A DNA stretch of 64,000 nucleotides from Polyangium sp. 6x1 (lineage in GTDB: Bacteria > Myxococcota_A > Polyangia > Polyangiales > Polyangiaceae). Position 1 is the first letter of the stretch. Every line of letters begins with the position of its first letter. A program made the position numbers and the translations under genes. Below, piece after piece: positions 42,361-53,927 of this stretch. Where the stretch lies: assembly GCF_029946515.1 (NCBI RefSeq), contig NZ_JARZHH010000017.1:115671-179670 (forward strand), written 5' to 3'. The notes beneath the pieces were generated by a model that was not told the origin of the DNA, searched no databases, and worked only from the letters and a program-made list of their open reading frames with translations.

Positions 42361-44991
42361 TCAGTTCAGCTTGATGAGCCCCGCGGTCACGTTCACCGCG
42401 CCGCCGCCGTCGATGTCGACTGGCGAGCCCTTCACGGTCACGGCGCCGCCATTGATGGTGATCGCGCCGCCGTTGATCGTGATCGTCCCCGCCGTGATGA
42501 CGAGGCTCGCCGTGTTGAGCTGCGTGAAGGCGGCGCCGTTCAGGGTCAACATCGTGGTCTCGACCGTCGCCATCGCCGCGGCGTTCACCGTGAGGACCGT
42601 CGATTTCAACGCTTGCGTGCCGTCCGCCTTCATCTCCTGCGCCGGCGCCTCGATCTTCTGGCTCGCCCCTGATTTGAGCGCCTGCGGCCCCGCCACTTCG
42701 ATCGTCTGCTCGCCGCCGATTTGCGCCTTCTGGTTCCCGGCGACCGTGATGTCCTGCGTCGCGCCGTAGTTCGCCTTCTGGGGGCCCGACACGTGGACGT
42801 CCTGCGCGCCCGTCACCGTGAGTTTGTCGTTGCTCGAAATGGTCGACTCGCGGTTGCCCGTGATCGTCTCCGTGTGGTTGGCCGCCACGGTGACCGTCTG
42901 GTTCGCTCCCACGTCGACCGTTCGGTTCGATCCGACGCGGACCGATTGATTGGCTCCGACGTTCGTGTTCTGGTTCGCGCCGACCGTGACCGATTCGTTG
43001 CCCCCCACCACCTCGGCGTTGTTCCCGCCCGCCAGCGTGGTCCGGTTCGAGCCCGTCATCTCGTTGCGATCGACGCCCGCGGTCGACGCGCTGTTGTTCC
43101 CCACCTTCTCGGTCCGATCATTGCCGGCGTCCGAATTCCAGTTGAACGGCGTGTGCATCTTGATCTGCTCATTGCCCGCCGTATCGTCGAACGTGAGCTC
43201 GTTGAAGGCCCCCGAGGACGGGCTCGACATGGTCTTGAGCGTGCTCACCGTGGGAGCTCCGCCCGGCGGCCGGTTCTTCCCGTTGTACACGCGCCCCACG
43301 ACGATCGGCCGATCTGGATCTCCCTCCTCGAAATCGACGATCGCCTCCACCCCGACGCGCGGATGGAACACCGCGCCCTCGCCGACCCCCGCGAAGACCT
43401 GGTTCACGCGCACCCAGCACGACGTCGGCTCCTTTCCGTGCCGCGCCGTGTCCGTGTCCCAATGAAACTTGAGGCGGACGCAGCCGATCTCGGCGCCCGG
43501 CGGTCCACCCACGTGGATCTCCGCCCCCTTCGTGCTCGGCTCCGCCGTGACGAACGCCGTCTGCGAGCCTTGAATCCGCGGCTTCGGCGTCACGCGCGCC
43601 GGGCGGAACCTCGACTCCGCCACGGAGCCATTCTTGCCGCGCCGCGCGCATTCGAACGTCACGGCAAATGGCACGCCGGAGAGCGCCATCGCCGTCGCCG
43701 CGCTCGGCGGCAAGACGCCCGCCTGCTCGGCGCGGACCTCGATCTTCGTGACCAGGTATTCGCCCTCGTAGCGAGATTGCGGGTGTTCGAGCGCGAAGAT
43801 GCTCCCCGCCGCGATCGTGCGGCACGTGCTCTCGCCGACCGCGTAGCTCGCCTCCACCTCCAGCCGATCCAGCGTGGCCGCCGCGAGCGGCTTGCCCATG
43901 GCCGGCGTCTCCGTGTAGCGCCCCGGATACTCGTGGTACACGAGGTCCGCGCTCGCCGGCCGCGCCGGCTCGGCGACGGCCATGTCGAGCGTCGGCTGTT
44001 TCCAGTTGTAATCGAGGAGCGAGACCTTGCGCGGGCGGAGGCGCGCCCCGAGCTTCATCGATTGCACCGCGCGCCCCACGAGGCCGGGGCCGAGCGGCGC
44101 GAATGGGTCGAGGCGCGTGCGACCCGCGTCGCTGTCCGAGAGGACGAGCAGGCACACCCCGTCGCCGTTCTCGTAATGGAACGAGATGCCCTCCTCCTCC
44201 AGGAGCCGACACACGAAGGCGAAATCGCTCTCGTTGTACTGGACGCAATACCCGCGCGTGGCCACGTCGTCGATCCGCGAGGCGTCCGCAATGCGCCACG
44301 TGTACTGCTCCATCGCCGGCGCGAAGCTCAGATCCTCCCCACCGTCGGGCGGTGCGTTCGCCCCGGCCGAGAGCGAGAGCTCGGGGTCACCCTGCAAGAC
44401 CGCGTCGATGATTTGCCGCGTGGTCTTCTCCAGGAAGATGCGACAACGCATGCGGTGCATCGCGCGCGTGAGCGGGGGCGCGAGCACGAGGCGATAGAGC
44501 ATGCCCCCCGGCACGGGCCCGAGCTCCTCGGCCTCGACGACGATGCCGTGCACGACGCGAAATGCCGGCTGCGTCGTCGTGGCGATCCGCAGCGTCGCGC
44601 GCGCTTGAATGAGCTCGTCCGGATCGAGCTCGGGCGCGGGCTCGCGGGCGAAGGCCGTGATTTCATAACGATAGAGGGTCGACAGGGCCTCGGTCCCGCG
44701 CACGGACACGACGCGCAGGTGGCTCCACGGCCCCGTGGGCCCAGCCGCGTCTTCCCAGGCGAACGTGAGATCGGTGCCGCCGAGCGCGCCGCCGCCCTCG
44801 CCGAGGCCCGCCGCGCCCGCGCGGCTCGCGAGATCCTCGAGCGCCGCGCCGCCCTTCGCCTGGAATGCGCTCACGGCCTTCTCGGCCACGCGTGACGTGA
44901 TCGCCTTCTCCTCGAAGATCGGCATCTCCGGCTCGCGCAGGCCACCGGGCATCTGCGTGGGATCCCCTCCCGGGCGTTTGACGAACGACAT
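42361..44991 (-). CDS. vgrG: Type VI secretion spike protein VgrG
   Basis: An 876-residue protein from ATG 44991 behind GGAGAAGAGAGG. After an unusual extra N-terminal segment of about 70 residues (Gly/Ala-rich, containing IFEEKAITSRVAEKAVSAFQ), the gp27-like part begins with WSHLRVVSVRGTEALSTLYRYEI and includes YCVQYNESDFAFVCRLLEEE and SFHYENGDG. The gp5 OB-fold carries FHPRVGVEAIVDFEEGDPDR. The C-terminal 230 residues are a long array of VGxN-type beta-helix repeats (GANQ, GSNR, GGNE). It forms the trimeric puncturing spike. No other tss genes are in the window, so it is an orphan spike cluster that would use a baseplate encoded elsewhere. Confidence 0.93.
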   Translation of the reverse strand: MSFVKRPGGDPTQMPGGLREPEMPIFEEKAITSRVAEKAVSAFQAKGGAALEDLASRAGAAGLGEGGGALGGTDLTFAWEDAAGPTGPWSHLRVVSVRGTEALSTLYRYEITAFAREPAPELDPDELIQARATLRIATTTQPAFRVVHGIVVEAEELGPVPGGMLYRLVLAPPLTRAMHRMRCRIFLEKTTRQIIDAVLQGDPELSLSAGANAPPDGGEDLSFAPAMEQYTWRIADASRIDDVATRGYCVQYNESDFAFVCRLLEEEGISFHYENGDGVCLLVLSDSDAGRTRLDPFAPLGPGLVGRAVQSMKLGARLRPRKVSLLDYNWKQPTLDMAVAEPARPASADLVYHEYPGRYTETPAMGKPLAAATLDRLEVEASYAVGESTCRTIAAGSIFALEHPQSRYEGEYLVTKIEVRAEQAGVLPPSAATAMALSGVPFAVTFECARRGKNGSVAESRFRPARVTPKPRIQGSQTAFVTAEPSTKGAEIHVGGPPGAEIGCVRLKFHWDTDTARHGKEPTSCWVRVNQVFAGVGEGAVFHPRVGVEAIVDFEEGDPDRPIVVGRVYNGKNRPPGGAPTVSTLKTMSSPSSGAFNELTFDDTAGNEQIKMHTPFNWNSDAGNDRTEKVGNNSASTAGVDRNEMTGSNRTTLAGGNNAEVVGGNESVTVGANQNTNVGANQSVRVGSNRTVDVGANQTVTVAANHTETITGNRESTISSNDKLTVTGAQDVHVSGPQKANYGATQDITVAGNQKAQIGGEQTIEVAGPQALKSGASQKIEAPAQEMKADGTQALKSTVLTVNAAAMATVETTMLTLNGAAFTQLNTASLVITAGTITINGGAITINGGAVTVKGSPVDIDGGGAVNVTAGLIKLN

Positions 44992-45169
44992 CCTCTCTTC
45001 TCCCGCGTCCCCGGGTCCACATGAAGCGGCCCGGATGTGCGGGCGCATCCTAAACTCTCTACGTGCACAAAGGAAGAGGTTTCCTGACGAGCGGGGGGAC
45101 GCCGTCGTCGTCGACGCGAACGTGCGTTACCCGGCAATCGGGGGACAGTCGCTCGGGCTCGGATGCCCA

Positions 45170-46213
45170 TCAATGGGGAAAGTGGTCTCGGCTGGCATAC
45201 CAGAGACGCTCGGTGAACCCAAGGTAAGCCTTGGCGAGGAGCGGCCCGTCGGGCCGCAAGACGAGCTTGATGCCCACCGTGCCCAGGATTCGACTCGGCC
45301 AGCGATGATGCGGCAGCGCGACGATCGCTTCGGCGGGCCAGCGCAGGAGGGCCTCGGCTTTTTCCGGCGAGCAGGCGCCCCGCGCGCGGAGCTCGTCGAG
45401 CACCGGCTCCCACCGCGGATCCCCGGGCGCGTGGTAGATTTCCAGGCCGAGGACGGGCTCGACGTGGTCCGTCACGTCGAGGTGGCAGGAGACGTGGCCC
45501 GTGCGCGGGAAGAGGGACGCGAGCAGGTCTTCGAGGGGCGGCCTCGCGCCGGGCCACGCGATTGCGTCGAGGTAACCCGGCAATGCGTCCACGGGCAGGG
45601 TCGAGACGACGCGGACGGCGTCGAGCCCACGCGTCGCGAGCGGCGCGACATGCAGCGCGCGCCCCTCCCGAGGCAAACACTCGATGCAGCGGATCATCGC
45701 GCGCTCCGCGGCCGCGGAGAGCGGACGCCCGAGCAGGAGCGCGGCGGCTTTGCGAATCACCTGCAGGCCGACCTCCCGCGTGGCGCTATCCTGCGGCCCC
45801 GGGGGGAATGCGTCGAGGAGGTGCCGATCGACACAGGGAAAGGGCAGGGGCGCTGGCAGGGCGTCTTCCCGCTCGACGTCGAATTCGAGCCAGAGCACTG
45901 GCACCCATGTTTGCAGGAGAGAGCCCTCGCAGCTCCAGGCTTCGCAAAAGCTCCGCACGGTTTGCCACGCTGGAGCATTCTCACGGGCCGGCCGGCGCAA
46001 CATGGCCCGAGGGCCGCCTTCCTTGGCGAGGAGATACATCAGGAGGTCCACGCGCGGGTCGTCGCCGAGGCGGCACTCGACGGCGCCGCCCGAGGCGACG
46101 GGTGGCAGCGCGCCTGCCAGGCGCACGAGCGCGCGCTGCGTGTCGGGTGGGACGAGCGCCGGGGGAAAGAGCGACGCGGCGAGCTTTAGGGTGTCTTCGA
46201 GCGCGAGGATCAT
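45170..46213 (-). CDS. Hypothetical protein paired with the FG-GAP lipoprotein
   Basis: A 347-residue soluble protein with no signal peptide. It contains several hydrophobic helices and strands (TWVPVLWLEFDVERED, LQVIRKAAALLLGRPLS, DAVRVVSTLPVDALPGYLDAI, VEPVLGLEIYHAPGDPRWEPV), and a charged C-terminus. I do not recognise a family, although the fold looks compact and intracellular. Its start is four bases after the stop of the FG-GAP lipoprotein gene, so the two are one transcription unit. Confidence 0.7.
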   Translation of the reverse strand: MILALEDTLKLAASLFPPALVPPDTQRALVRLAGALPPVASGGAVECRLGDDPRVDLLMYLLAKEGGPRAMLRRPARENAPAWQTVRSFCEAWSCEGSLLQTWVPVLWLEFDVEREDALPAPLPFPCVDRHLLDAFPPGPQDSATREVGLQVIRKAAALLLGRPLSAAAERAMIRCIECLPREGRALHVAPLATRGLDAVRVVSTLPVDALPGYLDAIAWPGARPPLEDLLASLFPRTGHVSCHLDVTDHVEPVLGLEIYHAPGDPRWEPVLDELRARGACSPEKAEALLRWPAEAIVALPHHRWPSRILGTVGIKLVLRPDGPLLAKAYLGFTERLWYASRDHFPH

Positions 46214-46217
46214 GGGT

Positions 46218-48410
46218 TCACTCCTTCACGACGAATGCGATATCCCGCACCACGAAAGCTTTTCCCTGGGCATCGAGCACGTGAACGCTGTACCGCCCCG
46301 TGGGGATGTCCCTGCCGAGGCGAAACGTCACGTCGACGCTCGATTGCGGCGCCTTGGGGTTTTTCACGGCCGAGGCTCTCCCGGGGATCTTCGTGTCCCC
46401 CGATTGAAGCTCCCAGGTGTGGAACTCCTCGGGGAAGAACGCGCCGTAATACGTCACGGTGACGGCATGTCCTCTTCGTCCTTCCGCGATTCGCGGCGCC
46501 GTGGTCCGCGTCTCGGGCGGGATCCATGGCGCGGGCTGAATCGCGTATTGCCTCAGCGGCTCCTCGGAGCATGTCCGGAGCCACTCCTCATCACTGTCGA
46601 GAAGACGCTCGGTGCTCGGTTCCCTGGAGAGCGCATGGCGAGACACGACGGCCTCCGGATCCTCCAGGAAACGCCGCCGAAGATCCGGATCCTCCTCCAG
46701 GCGTCGGAGGAGGTCGGGCTCGCTCGTCGTCTCCTCCGCCTGGACGTCGGTCGCGGCCGGGTCGCGGTAAAAGACGTAATTGGGCGCGTAGGTGCTCGCG
46801 AGGATGATGTCGGGCCGACGCGAATACGCGTACTGGACACGCACGACGTCCCCCGGCTGGAGACGCTCCGCGAACGATATCCAGTTGCCGCCGGGCACGG
46901 ACGTCCATTCGCGGGAGCCGAGCGCGCGCCCGTTGCGCTCGACCTCCAGGATCGCCTCGGTGGTCTGTCGCGAGAGGGTGACCACGGCGCGGGAGCGCTG
47001 GATCATGAAGAGCTCCCGGGTCTCCGTCCAGTCGCTGCGATCGAGGTCGCCGACCAGGATTGTCTCGCCGATGGTGCAGGTACCGGATGTCCACGCGGGG
47101 CTCGTCTCGAAACCTCGCCGGGTGCCCAGATAGATTTCGAGCGGCGCGCCCATGCCATAATACGACGGACCCCAGCGGGTCGCGAGCAGATCCAGCACGC
47201 CGTCTCCGCTCACGTCGGCCAGCCGCACCCCCGAGCCCCAGCCGACGGTGTCGGAGATCCAGACGGGGTTTTCCCCTGCGCGAGGTGAGAACGCCATGAT
47301 GGGCGCGGCGCCGCTCACGCCCCTCGCGCAGCTCCCGGGGGGCGGCGGCTCGATGGGATAATTCGCGTACGCGCGACGGGCATAGCGGAGCGTCCGCGGC
47401 GGCAGAGCGTCCACGAGGGAGTCGGGGCGCACGTCGATGTAATCGTTGTACGAGCTGATCACCGCAGTGGACGCCCCGACCTTGCCCACGTCGACGAAGG
47501 CCGGGAAGCCGAACTCCGGGCGCGCTGTCCACCATGCCCGGCCCGGGAACCGGATGGCTCCACACGCGTCGAGGCGGCCTCGGTAAATGGGCAAGGCCCT
47601 CGCCGCCACGACGAGGTCGAGCAGGCCGTCCTGATCGACGTCGGCGAATTTGGCCGCGGTGGCGTGCAGAGATTCCTTGGAGTACCACGATTCAGAGGAC
47701 GAGAGCACGCCGGCCTTGTTCTCGAAGATGCGAACGTCTCCCGGCGGGTTGTCCATCTCCCCGTCGTCGCCGAACTTGAAGCGATGGACCGCCACAGGGA
47801 TGGCCAGATCCAGGTCGCCATCGCCGTCGTAATCCCCCAGCGCGCAGCCGAAGATGGAGCTCTCCCCCATCCCATGGCGGTAACTCGGCAGGGATTCGAG
47901 GGTCCCATTGCGGTTGAAATAAACCTTGACGCTCCCCTCCGCGTCGCTCTCGACCCGGGGACCGACGGTGGCCACGACGTCGATCCACCCGTCTGCATCG
48001 ATGTCCCCCACGGCGAGCCCCGTGTGGTAATCGAGATCCGCCGAAGACCAGCTCGGATCGAGCGGGAAATGCCCCCGTCCATCATTGTAGGAGACGGTCA
48101 CCGCATGCTTTTCCAGATCGTTCCCGTTCGCCACGACCAGATCCGGAAACCCATCCCCATTGATGTCCGCGAGCGCCGCGCCCAGCGAATGCGCCAGCGG
48201 GTCGCGCGATGCAAGGACGGGCGTCCGGGGGTAGGGGAGACGCGCTCCATTGGCCGCGCCGAGCGCACCTTCCGCCTCGCTGATCGACCCCGCATCCGCG
48301 CTCGGTTGCTCCCCGCAGCCGAACACGGCGGCGCAGAGCGCGCCTCCGAGCGCAGTGCGCCCCGCCAAACCAAAGCCCTGCCAGCCCCCCTCGCTCCTTC
48401 GCTGCTTCAT
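46218..48410 (-). CDS. FG-GAP/VCBS-repeat lipoprotein
   Basis: A 730-residue protein from ATG 48410, behind a run of G (GGGGGG). It has a lipoprotein signal (GGALCAAVFGCGEQ). At least five FG-GAP/VCBS units with calcium-type loops are visible: ADINGDGFPDLVV, GDIDADGWIDVVA, GDYDGDGDLDLAI, ADVDQDGLLDLVV and ADVSGDGVLDLLA, forming an integrin-like propeller. Near residues 560-605 a distinct helical segment reads DLLRRLEEDPDLRRRFLEDP. The C-terminus is an Ig-like domain (VTVTYYGAFFPEEFHTWELQ). It is probably a surface-exposed binding protein. It is co-transcribed with the gene at 45170. Confidence 0.8.
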   Translation of the reverse strand: MKQRRSEGGWQGFGLAGRTALGGALCAAVFGCGEQPSADAGSISEAEGALGAANGARLPYPRTPVLASRDPLAHSLGAALADINGDGFPDLVVANGNDLEKHAVTVSYNDGRGHFPLDPSWSSADLDYHTGLAVGDIDADGWIDVVATVGPRVESDAEGSVKVYFNRNGTLESLPSYRHGMGESSIFGCALGDYDGDGDLDLAIPVAVHRFKFGDDGEMDNPPGDVRIFENKAGVLSSSESWYSKESLHATAAKFADVDQDGLLDLVVAARALPIYRGRLDACGAIRFPGRAWWTARPEFGFPAFVDVGKVGASTAVISSYNDYIDVRPDSLVDALPPRTLRYARRAYANYPIEPPPPGSCARGVSGAAPIMAFSPRAGENPVWISDTVGWGSGVRLADVSGDGVLDLLATRWGPSYYGMGAPLEIYLGTRRGFETSPAWTSGTCTIGETILVGDLDRSDWTETRELFMIQRSRAVVTLSRQTTEAILEVERNGRALGSREWTSVPGGNWISFAERLQPGDVVRVQYAYSRRPDIILASTYAPNYVFYRDPAATDVQAEETTSEPDLLRRLEEDPDLRRRFLEDPEAVVSRHALSREPSTERLLDSDEEWLRTCSEEPLRQYAIQPAPWIPPETRTTAPRIAEGRRGHAVTVTYYGAFFPEEFHTWELQSGDTKIPGRASAVKNPKAPQSSVDVTFRLGRDIPTGRYSVHVLDAQGKAFVVRDIAFVVKE

Positions 48411-48729
48411 GGTTCCCCCCTGCCATCCGGCGTCCTCGCGCCCCGAGCGTGGTCCCCTCCGGCTCGCGCGTGCGCCTCGCGCGCGAGAGGCCGCTCGCCG
48501 CGCAGACGAGCACGGCGCGCGCCCGCAAAGATGAGGACGGCGCTGCTCTTCCACGAGGCGCTGGAGACTGTTTTGCTCATCCGTAAAAACCCCCGGCCCT
48601 CGGCGGACCTCGGAGCAAATGGGCTCGTCCGGCGTCCCGAGAGCTCCGGACGGACGCTCGAACAAGCACCCCTTGCCCGGCACGGAGGGCAAGCAGGCGG
48701 CGTACCACCGCGTGGTCGGGTTGGTTTTG
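48411..48729. other. Intergenic region between two minus-strand genes
   Basis: About 320 bases without a credible gene. It should hold the promoter of the FG-GAP lipoprotein. A short AT-richer stretch (TTTTTACGGATGAGC on the minus strand, near 48590) is the best candidate. A perfect 7-base stem CTTGCCC/GGGCAAG at 48672-48693 lies downstream of the SDR gene and may be its terminator, though it lacks a U tract. Confidence 0.4.
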
Positions 48730-49539
48730 CTACGACTTCGGGAGCAAGGCGCTCATCTGGTCGTAGATGAATCGCGCCGCGCGCTGGGGGTGCAGCCTGT
48801 AGATGAAATCCATGAGCCTCGCGTCAGGGCCCACGAGGACGCGCGCGTCGTCCTTCTCGATTCCCTCGAGGATGATCTGCGCGGCCTTGCCAGGCGAGAG
48901 CGTCTTGGGCACCGGCCCCGATCCGCCCTTCGGCAGGCTGTCCATCACGCCCGAGTTCACCGCGATGTTCGTGCCGATCGCTCCCGGGAAGACGACCGTG
49001 ACCTTCACGTTCGTCCCCACGAGCTCCGAGCTCAAGCCCTCCGTCATGAGCTTCACCGCCGCCTTGGCCGCACCGTAAATGGTTTGTCCTGGAACGGGAA
49101 GGAACCCACCCATGCTGGAGACGTTCGTGATGTGCGCCTCCGGGCGCGCGAGCAGGTGCGGCAGGAACGCCTTGGTCATGTAGAGCGTCCCGAACAGGTT
49201 GACGTTCATCACCCGGTCGATTGCCGCATAGTCGAGGTCCTTCAACCGGACGAAGGGTTGAATGACGCCCGCATTGTTGATGATGCCGTCGACAGCCCCG
49301 AAGCGGGCGACGATCTGGGCCGGGAGCGCGTCCACCGCGGCCCGATCCGTGATGTTCACGAGAAACGTGGCGAGCCGGTCTCGGTTTCGCCCCGAGAGCG
49401 CGAGCGTCTCTTCGAGGGCCGACGCGTCGATGTCGACGGCGGCAACGCGCGCGCCCTTCGACAGGAGAGCCAGGCAGAGCTCCCTGCCGATGCCATTTCC
49501 GCCGCCGGTCACGACGACGACCTTGTTCTGGACCTTCAT
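48730..49539 (-). CDS. Short-chain dehydrogenase/reductase (SDR)
   Basis: A 269-residue classical SDR. The cofactor loop is VVVTGGGNGIGREL, the structural motif INNAGVIQ is present, and the catalytic triad appears in NVSSMGGF and IYGAAKAAV (Ser, and Tyr-x3-Lys). The acidic residue in AAVDIDASAL after the second strand suggests NAD(H) preference. It interconverts an alcohol and a ketone in the cytosol. It is the last gene of the minus-strand set with the SMP-30-like lipoprotein (26 bases upstream) and the Baeyer-Villiger-type monooxygenase, consistent with one catabolic pathway. Confidence 0.88.
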   Translation of the reverse strand: MKVQNKVVVVTGGGNGIGRELCLALLSKGARVAAVDIDASALEETLALSGRNRDRLATFLVNITDRAAVDALPAQIVARFGAVDGIINNAGVIQPFVRLKDLDYAAIDRVMNVNLFGTLYMTKAFLPHLLARPEAHITNVSSMGGFLPVPGQTIYGAAKAAVKLMTEGLSSELVGTNVKVTVVFPGAIGTNIAVNSGVMDSLPKGGSGPVPKTLSPGKAAQIILEGIEKDDARVLVGPDARLMDFIYRLHPQRAARFIYDQMSALLPKS

Positions 49540-49565
49540 GGCCGTGCACTCCTTCGAAAGGTTTG

Positions 49566-51239
49566 TCAGGGCGATGGAACGAATCGATAAAGGGCGCTCT
49601 CGACGTCCGACGACAGGTAGATGGTGCCCGAGCGGCCCACGGCGACCCCCGTGGGCACGTAGCCAGGCGGCAGGCCCTCGCTTTCGGGCAGACCGATGGG
49701 CAGGTCGCTCGCGAGCACGGCGACGCGCCCCGTGGCCGGATCGATGCGCACGAGCTGCTTCTTGCCCACCTCGGCGACGATCAAGCCGCCGTCGGGGTGC
49801 CGTGCGATGCCCTCGGGCGCCTGAAGGTCGCTCGCCAGCGTGCTCCGGGTTCCATCCGACAAACGCACCCGGGTCACCCGCCCCGCGCGCACCTCGGTGA
49901 CGTAGACGCCCGGCTCCTTCGCCTCCGTGTCGGCCACGAGCCCCACGGGCCCCGAGAGGCCTTCGGTCAGCACTGTGGTCTTCGCGGGCTCGCCACCCTC
50001 GATTCGCACGAGCTTGCCCGTGGTGGCCTCCGCGACGAGCAGCGCGCCGTCGGCGAGCTCGATCGCGCCCTGGACGCCATTCGTATTGGGAATCGTCCGC
50101 AGGATGTCCCCGGAGGCCCGATCCAGGACCTGCACGCTGCCGAGATACGCGCTGCTCAGCACCACGTGCTTCGCGCTCAGGCTCACGTGCATCGGGAACG
50201 TCATTCGCGTGGAGAGGACACGGGTCGTCTCGGTGATCTCTCCATCCCGGCCTCCCACCCGGCGAAGGGCGTACACATCCGCCACATAGAGGCGCTCGTC
50301 CGCGTCCTCCGGCGCGATCGCGAGGCCGGAGGGCACGGTCAAGCGCGATTCGACGAGGCGCCGGACGGAGCCATCGGCGGGATTCACCACGCGGATGTCG
50401 TTGTCCACCATGTTCGACACGTACACCTGGTCGTCGGGGCCGACCGCCAGGTTATCGAGCCCGGTGGGGAGCTGCGCGACGAGCTTTTTCTCTCCCGTGG
50501 CGGCCTTGACGCGGGTGAGCTCGCCGCGCGCCACGTCGACCACGTAGAGATTCTCCCGGCGCGCGTCGAAATTGACGGCGGTCGGCATCGTGAAGCCGTC
50601 CGCCACGACCTCCATGGCGCCCGTGTCCACGTTCAGCCGGACGATCTGCCCCTTGAGCAGGATCGGGCCGTACAGCCGGTCGTCCGGGCCAAACTCGAAC
50701 CCATTGAGGAAGCCGGGCTTGGGCAGGACCTGGCGAGGGGGCTTGTTTCCTTGCGGATCCATTTCCCACAGCGCGTCGGCCCGGCCGAGCTGGGTGAAGT
50801 AAAGCCTGCCGTCGCGGCGGAAGGCCAGCGAGTTGAGGCCCGGCAGATTCGCGGCGAGGACGTGCACCTTGCCGTCGGGCGTGCGCCGCATCAACTGGCC
50901 CGAGAAATAGCCGGTCCAGTAAATGGATCCATCGGGCCCCAGGGTCACGTCGTCCGCGCCGCCGAGGGGAGGCCCCACCAGCGTGGACACCGCGCCGCTC
51001 TGCAAATCGACGGAATGGACCGATTGGCCGAGCAGATTGCTGGCCAGGAGGTGTCCATGGCCGTCGACGGCCAGCCCATGGACGCCCTGGAAGGGAGAGC
51101 CAGCCACGACCACCTCCTTGCGATAGGCCTGGGGACGGGCCTCGGTCGGGGTGTCGGTCGGGGCCTGGGGAGCCGCGGCCGGGGGCTGACATCCCAGGAG
51201 CAGGCAGGCGATCAGCGATGCGTAGGGGAATCGATACAC
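49566..51239 (-). CDS. SMP-30/NHL-repeat beta-propeller lipoprotein
   Basis: A 557-residue protein with a lipoprotein signal ([13 protein letters not shown]). The mature chain has about ten NHL/SMP-30-like repeats, for example [78 protein letters not shown] and [20 protein letters not shown], which may form one or two six-bladed propellers. SMP-30 relatives include lactonases. Since the upstream gene makes a monooxygenase that can form lactones or esters, a lactone-opening role is a reasonable but unproven guess; the metal ligands were not verified. Confidence 0.78.
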   Translation of the reverse strand: MYRFPYASLIACLLLGCQPPAAAPQAPTDTPTEARPQAYRKEVVVAGSPFQGVHGLAVDGHGHLLASNLLGQSVHSVDLQSGAVSTLVGPPLGGADDVTLGPDGSIYWTGYFSGQLMRRTPDGKVHVLAANLPGLNSLAFRRDGRLYFTQLGRADALWEMDPQGNKPPRQVLPKPGFLNGFEFGPDDRLYGPILLKGQIVRLNVDTGAMEVVADGFTMPTAVNFDARRENLYVVDVARGELTRVKAATGEKKLVAQLPTGLDNLAVGPDDQVYVSNMVDNDIRVVNPADGSVRRLVESRLTVPSGLAIAPEDADERLYVADVYALRRVGGRDGEITETTRVLSTRMTFPMHVSLSAKHVVLSSAYLGSVQVLDRASGDILRTIPNTNGVQGAIELADGALLVAEATTGKLVRIEGGEPAKTTVLTEGLSGPVGLVADTEAKEPGVYVTEVRAGRVTRVRLSDGTRSTLASDLQAPEGIARHPDGGLIVAEVGKKQLVRIDPATGRVAVLASDLPIGLPESEGLPPGYVPTGVAVGRSGTIYLSSDVESALYRFVPSP

Positions 51240-51279
51240 GGGGGACCTCCGGGGGGCTCAGGTGCTCACGCTTTGCCGA

Positions 51280-53076
<1,797 letters not shown>

Positions 53077-53110
53077 CCGCGCGTATCCTTTCGACTCGAC
53101 AGCCGTCCTC

Positions 53111-53130
53111 ATGTACACGGCCGTGTACAT
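53111..53130. promoter_or_regulatory. Perfect 20-base palindromic operator between TetR and monooxygenase genes
   Basis: ATGTACACGGCCGTGTACAT is its own reverse complement over all 20 bases. It lies 34 bases before the monooxygenase start and 45 before the regulator start. A further partial copy, GTGTACATG, occurs at the regulator's start codon (53170-53178). It is very likely the TetR binding site controlling both directions. Confidence 0.75.
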
Positions 53131-53175
53131 CTCTGGACATACCCCCGTCTTCGTCGTAAGTAAACAGTCGTGTAC

Positions 53176-53754
53176 ATGCCTCGCTCGACCGAGCCCAAGA
53201 AGCCGACGCGCAAGCGCGATGCGGACCGCACGCGCAGCGCGATCCTCGACGCGGCGCGGACCCTGTTCTCGACCCGTGGCTACGCCAACACCGGCGTGCG
53301 AGACGTGGCGGACCTGGCCGGGGTGAACTCCGCGCTCGTGGGCCGCTATTTCGGCTCGAAGGAGGGGCTGTACCGAGCGACGCTGGAGGTGATCGACATC
53401 TCGCCGATGCTGCGCGGGGATCGGCGCCGCTTCGGCGCGGACATGATGTCGATCTTCTGCGACACCGAGGGCGCATCGGGCCCGCTGGTGATGATGATCC
53501 TCTCGGCGGCCGATCCCGCGGCGCACGCGATGAGCATCGAGTTTCTCCAGGCGAAGGTGATGGTGCCGCTGGCGAGGTGGCTCGGGCCCCCGAACGCCGA
53601 GGAGCGCGCGGCGCGGCTCAACATCCTCTGGACCGGCTTTCTCACGAGCTGGAAGCTCTTGCCCCTCCAGCCGCTCGCGGACGCGCGCCTCGCCTCGACG
53701 CGCCGCTGGCTCGAGGCCGCGACGCAGGCGATCGTCGACGAAGGCACGGGCTGA
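53176..53754 (+). CDS. TetR-family transcriptional regulator
   Basis: A 192-residue protein from ATG 53176; an in-frame GTG six bases earlier is possible. The N-terminal DNA-binding domain reads [36 protein letters not shown] with the helix-turn-helix and following [14 protein letters not shown] typical of TetR. The C-terminal ligand domain is helical ([35 protein letters not shown]). Family members repress until a ligand releases them. The nearby palindrome and divergent operon indicate control of the monooxygenase set and of itself. Confidence 0.9.
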   Translation: MPRSTEPKKPTRKRDADRTRSAILDAARTLFSTRGYANTGVRDVADLAGVNSALVGRYFGSKEGLYRATLEVIDISPMLRGDRRRFGADMMSIFCDTEGASGPLVMMILSAADPAAHAMSIEFLQAKVMVPLARWLGPPNAEERAARLNILWTGFLTSWKLLPLQPLADARLASTRRWLEAATQAIVDEGTG

Positions 53755-53927
53755 GCGAAGGCTCGCGCGCCTCTCTCGCCTCGTGCGCGTGCGTCGGGAC
53801 AGGTGAGCCCCTGTCGCCCGAGAGCACCTTGACGTGCAACGCCGCCGCGACGAAACATGGCCGCGTGCTGACAACACGCGGGCCGGGCTCGAGGCAGGCG
53901 AGACGTTCGTCGGGGAAACAAGGAGCG

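Noticed and set aside
42361..43200. Repetitive GGTTCG/TTGGTT-rich pattern considered as a DNA repeat or CRISPR-like array
   Set aside because: It encodes the VGxN beta-helix repeats of VgrG; units vary and there are no spacers.
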